Source of the DNA: an uncultured Clostridia bacterium
GTDB lineage: Bacteria; Bacillota; Clostridia; UMGS1883
Assembly (NCBI GenBank): GCA_934454525.1
Contig: CAKSFM010000026.1
Coordinates: 1 to 24,226, forward strand
DNA: 24,226 bases
Direction of reading: 5' to 3'
The notes below the pieces were generated by a model. It was not told the origin of the DNA. It searched no databases and saw nothing but the letters and a program-made list of their open reading frames with translations. Shown here in pieces: positions 22,034 through 24,226 of the stretch (positions within the stretch are counted from its first letter, which is position 1; the number at the start of each line of letters is the position of its first letter). The position numbers were made by a program, and so were the translations under genes.

Positions 22034-22544
22034 ACTGAATCAGGCAGAGGTTGGAAATGCACCCTCCACGATTGAAACAGGCTATTCAAGAACAAATCCC
22101 GCTCCTATCGGTACAGTTCAGCAGCACCACCATGACCTTAAATATATGAATAACGATGCGTACACAATAAATCTTAAGGTAACAGGTGCAATTCGCGGCG
22201 ATGTAGCTTACAAAGCATTAAAAGAAGCGAACCCGTTTAACGACGAAGCTCCCGAAGGATATGAGTATGTTTTAGCCAAAATTGCACTTACTGTAGAAAC
22301 TGTAGAAAATGACGGTTCTGTTTCATGTGATAAATACGACTTTTCTGCCTATAGCAGCAGCAATGAAGAGATGCCCGATGTTTACGTGACAACGCCTGAC
22401 CCTCAATTTGATGGAAACTTATATACCGGTGGAACTCGCGACGGTTATATATGCGTTGCGGTAAGAACCGATGACGAAAATCCCAAGATTGCATATGGAC
22501 TTGATTCCAAAGACACCGGCGGAGTATGGTTCGCATTGCAATAA
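22011..22544 (+). pseudogene. Secreted-protein domain without its export signal
   Basis: A frame of 177 codons encodes a beta-rich extracellular-type domain similar to the DUF4352-like domains of Firmicutes lipoproteins (RTNPAPIGTVQQ, AIRGDVAYKALKEANPFNDE, PEGYEYVLAKIALTVETVEN, GYICVAVRTDDENP, SKDTGGVWFAL). Such proteins normally begin with a lipoprotein signal and a low-complexity linker. Here the frame begins at an ATG inside the ImmA fragment with no Shine-Dalgarno, so the true 5' half has been lost. The final part and the terminator after it are intact. It is expressed only if translated as an unexported cytosolic piece. Confidence 0.65.
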
Positions 22545-22556
22545 AATATTATATAC

Positions 22557-22588
22557 AAAAAGCACACCGTGTGGGCGGTGTGCTTTTT
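22557..22588 (+). terminator. Terminator after the secreted-domain fragment
   Basis: A perfect 13-bp stem (22557-22569 with 22576-22588) with loop TGTGGG, rich in A on the left and T on the right, gives an intrinsic terminator usable in both directions. It isolates the integrase from upstream transcription. Confidence 0.88.
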
Positions 22589-22712
22589 AAGAAAAAATAA
22601 AGGTGATTTATCGAGGCAAAAATCCTCACAGTGAAAGAAGGTCGAGAGCATTGCCCTTCTCTCTTTCATCATAGTATGAAAAAAAGGTGAATTTGTCAAG
22701 AGGTGATTTAAA

Positions 22713-23795
22713 ATTCTTTGTAACAAATGCAAAAAAGAAATTCCCGATGACAGCATTTACTGCTGCTACTGCGGAAAAAAACAAGGAAAAGAGTATTTGA
22801 GAGGAAAAAAGCAACGAGGAAACGGCACCGGAAGTGTCTACAAGCTCCCTAACGGCAAATATAGGGCGGTAGTAGTCGATACAAACAAAAAAAGAGTTCA
22901 GAGAACCAAATCGGGCTTTAAAACAAAAAGGGAGGCATTGGAGTACTTGCCAAAACTCCGAGAGGCGCCTAATATAGAAAAAATAAAGTTTAACAAACTC
23001 TATGAAATGTGGAAAAACACTCACTTTCTTACAATTGGGAAATCAAAGCAACAGTCGTACAATACTGCATACAAACGTTGTTCTTCATTGTATTTCAAAA
23101 ATGTGGATGAAATCAAATTGGACGATATGCAAAAGGTTGTAGATAATTGCCCCGGTGCATATTATCCGAAGCAGGATATTAAAGTGCTGCTTAATAATGT
23201 TTTGCGCTATGGTGTAATGAATGAGTATTGCAAAGTAAATTATGCTGAATATATTAAGCTGCCACCTTTGGAAAAATCAAAAAAGACAGCCTTTACAGAT
23301 GAAGAAATAAAAAATATCTGGGCGGTATATAACAATGGCAACACATTCTCGGGATATATTCTTATAATGATTTATACAGGGATGCGTTACGGAGAAATTT
23401 CTACAATCAGAAAAGAAAATATTCATATCGCCGAACGTTACATGATGGGCGGAATAAAAACAGATGCAGGCAAGGACCGGCAAATTCTCATCTCTGAAAA
23501 AATTGCTCCGATTGTTGAGCGTTTTTATAATATCTGCGACAAAAAATTATTAGAGATGAGCGAAGAGGACTTTTACAATCGTTTCAAGGCAGCTCTTAAC
23601 GAAGCAAAAACAAGACCTCTCACGCCGCACTGCTGTCGTCATACTTTTGCAACATTGATGGCAAAAGCCGAAGTTCAGCCGTCAATAATTAAGGAGGCGG
23701 CAGGTCATGCAAATTATTCTACAACGCTCGGATATACTCATATCCCATTAAAAACAAAATTAGAGGCAGTAAATAAAATAGGCTTAACACTTTAA
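22713..23795 (+). CDS. Tyrosine integrase with N-terminal zinc ribbon
   Basis: The site-specific recombinase of the element. Counted from the TTG at 22797 (332 residues), there is an arm-binding domain (GTGSVYKLPNGKYRAVVVDT), a core-binding domain (about 65-150) and a catalytic domain with Arg197 (GMRYGE), Lys221, His278 and Arg281 (HCCRHTF), His304 (GHANYSTT) and nucleophile Tyr313. In the same frame upstream lies a zinc ribbon (LCNKCKKEIPDDSIYCCYCG) common in related integrases, but it has no ATG, GTG or TTG. AGAGGTG stands 7 bases before ATT 22713, and a stop at 22704 bars earlier starts. I therefore propose an ATT start and 360 residues; TTG 22797, with AAGGA upstream, is the alternative. 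Confidence 0.9.
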   Translation: MLCNKCKKEIPDDSIYCCYCGKKQGKEYLRGKKQRGNGTGSVYKLPNGKYRAVVVDTNKKRVQRTKSGFKTKREALEYLPKLREAPNIEKIKFNKLYEMWKNTHFLTIGKSKQQSYNTAYKRCSSLYFKNVDEIKLDDMQKVVDNCPGAYYPKQDIKVLLNNVLRYGVMNEYCKVNYAEYIKLPPLEKSKKTAFTDEEIKNIWAVYNNGNTFSGYILIMIYTGMRYGEISTIRKENIHIAERYMMGGIKTDAGKDRQILISEKIAPIVERFYNICDKKLLEMSEEDFYNRFKAALNEAKTRPLTPHCCRHTFATLMAKAEVQPSIIKEAAGHANYSTTLGYTHIPLKTKLEAVNKIGLTL

Positions 23796-23904
23796 AAACA
23801 GCAAAAAATTGAGTAGTAATAGGAGTAGTAATAGAATAAAAATTTATTAAAATACTCAAAAATTTAAAAAGAATCTTAGATACAGAAAAAACCGCTTAAC
23901 CCGG
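23796..23904. other. Junction region right of the integrase
   Basis: An AT-rich stretch with a 12-base direct repeat GAGTAGTAATAG (two copies near 23810-23835). The right attachment site is expected here, because integrase genes lie next to attP. No matching sequence was found near the left end, and no tRNA gene is present. Confidence 0.4.
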
Positions 23905-24045
23905 GGCAATCCCTCATTTTGTGTAAACCTCAAATTAGACTCCAAAATGATAATATAATCTATGTAGTTTTTGTGGTCTGAGAGCCGGATTTTGGCTTTC
24001 AGCCCTTAACTGTAATTTAGCATGAAATTGCCGGCATGTCAAGGG

Positions 24046-24067
24046 CGCCCTCGCAAGAGGGCGTTTA
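24046..24067 (+). terminator. Hairpin terminator inside the IS end
   Basis: CGCCCTC (24046-24052) and GAGGGCG (24057-24063) with loop GCAA are followed by TTTATTT on the plus strand. It would stop transcription entering the element from the integrase side, a common self-protecting feature of insertion sequences. Confidence 0.75.
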
Positions 24068-24097
24068 TTTCACCCTTGATTTGACGGCTATTTTATG

Positions 24098-24226
24098 CTA
24101 CTGCGGTAATCTATCGGCAAAGAATATTTCAAGCTGTGAGTGGATTTGCCCCCAGTCTTTGCGCTTGCCTGTCCACTTTTTCGTAATGTCTATCATTGCA
24201 AGATATAGCATTTTTAAAAGACTGTC
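24098..24226 (-). CDS. IS256-family (Mutator) transposase, C-terminal end
   Basis: The last 42 codons of a minus-strand gene that extends beyond the window. The ending (SLLKMLYLAMIDITKKWTGK, then WGQIHSQLEIFFADRL) matches the conserved C terminus of IS256-family DDE transposases, with the K-W-T and QL-I-F-DRL pattern. The stop is at 24098-24100. Intactness of the rest cannot be judged. Too short for the usual search for open frames, but the match is distinctive. Confidence 0.85.
   Translation of the reverse strand, partial: DSLLKMLYLAMIDITKKWTGKRKDWGQIHSQLEIFFADRLPQ

Larger units (their letters stand above)
16300..23890. mobile_element. Truncated prophage-like element
   Basis: The region holds a CI/Cro-like divergent switch (about 19.5-20.5 kb), a leftward early operon ending in a YqaJ recombinase, an acetyltransferase module, a deletion scar and a tyrosine integrase at the right end. 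Packaging, structural, lysis and replication genes are absent, and host genes resume directly left of the recombinase. I compared the ends by eye for a direct repeat that could be attL/attR and found none longer than about 6 bases. Boundaries are therefore approximate, and the right junction is obscured by an IS256-family element. Confidence 0.7.
23905..24226 (-). mobile_element. IS256-family insertion sequence, partial
   Basis: The left boundary is inferred from GGCAATCCCTCATTTTGTGT and the following TAAACCTC (about 23905-23932). Read on the minus strand this ends in TTTACACAAAATGAGG, as IS256-family terminal repeats often do. The transposase end lies at 24098-24226. The element runs off the window. 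Confidence 0.7.

Noticed and set aside
1..24226. CRISPR array, rRNA or tRNA genes
   Set aside because: No regularly spaced direct repeats of CRISPR size and no rRNA or tRNA signatures were seen on either strand.

Overview
The window looks like a chromosome segment of a spore-forming, anaerobic member of the Clostridia, probably close to Oscillospiraceae or Ruminococcaceae. That placement is inference. It rests on strong GGAGG-type ribosome binding sites, frequent TTG and GTG starts, a hisS-aspS operon, a PDZ/radical-SAM DUF512 protein, an SLH-anchored M13 peptidase and leaderless LysM/L,D-transpeptidase proteins of the spore-associated type. About two thirds is ordinary chromosome. The right third (about 16.3-23.9 kb) is the remnant of an integrated phage-like element, followed by the end of an IS256-family insertion sequence.

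Layout: 1-549 is non-coding repeat DNA with several perfect hairpins and a 27-bp inverted repeat; a third copy of part of that repeat lies at about 8.77 kb. A secreted SLH/M13 metallopeptidase (minus strand) follows. Next come decayed membrane-protein fragments and a TetR-type regulator that has a near-ideal promoter, an operator palindrome and a good Shine-Dalgarno, but no ATG, GTG or TTG where its start should be. On the plus strand, hisS, aspS and the DUF512 protein form one operon, ending with a 28-codon stub that is essentially only a signal peptide. The pstSCAB phosphate importer (minus strand) has a PHO-box-like promoter and a 19-bp terminator hairpin. Divergent from it are two translationally coupled LysM proteins. 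One is an L,D-transpeptidase. The other appears to carry the same fold without the catalytic cysteine. An AraC regulator and a divergent Gfo/Idh/MocA (GH109-like) protein complete the chromosomal part.

The phage-like remnant has a classic divergent switch at about 19.7-19.9 kb: an Xre/Cro-like gene to the left and a CI-like repressor to the right, with several related operator sequences. The leftward early operon runs through eight further small or medium genes (an excisionase-like protein, a basic 42-aa protein, a DUF6906-like protein, a membrane peptide, a DUF6948-like protein, a Gly-repeat protein, a 69-aa protein and a Cys-rich protein) to a YqaJ/lambda-exonuclease-type recombinase. It then stops at host DNA, with no replication, packaging or structural genes. 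To the right of the repressor are a two-gene module (a 57-aa protein and a GNAT acetyltransferase, with a toxin-antitoxin-like layout), a deletion scar joining an ImmA/IrrE protease fragment to a secreted-domain fragment, and a tyrosine integrase whose zinc-ribbon N terminus seems to begin at an ATT codon. The element is therefore probably defective, although its lysogeny switch, integrase and accessory module remain.

The most interesting points are the two genes that appear to start at ATT or ATA, the predicted GNAT toxin-antitoxin unit with a 10-bp inverted repeat bracketing its promoter, the catalytically dead twin of the L,D-transpeptidase, and the 21-bp operator duplicated at both ends of the Cro-like gene.
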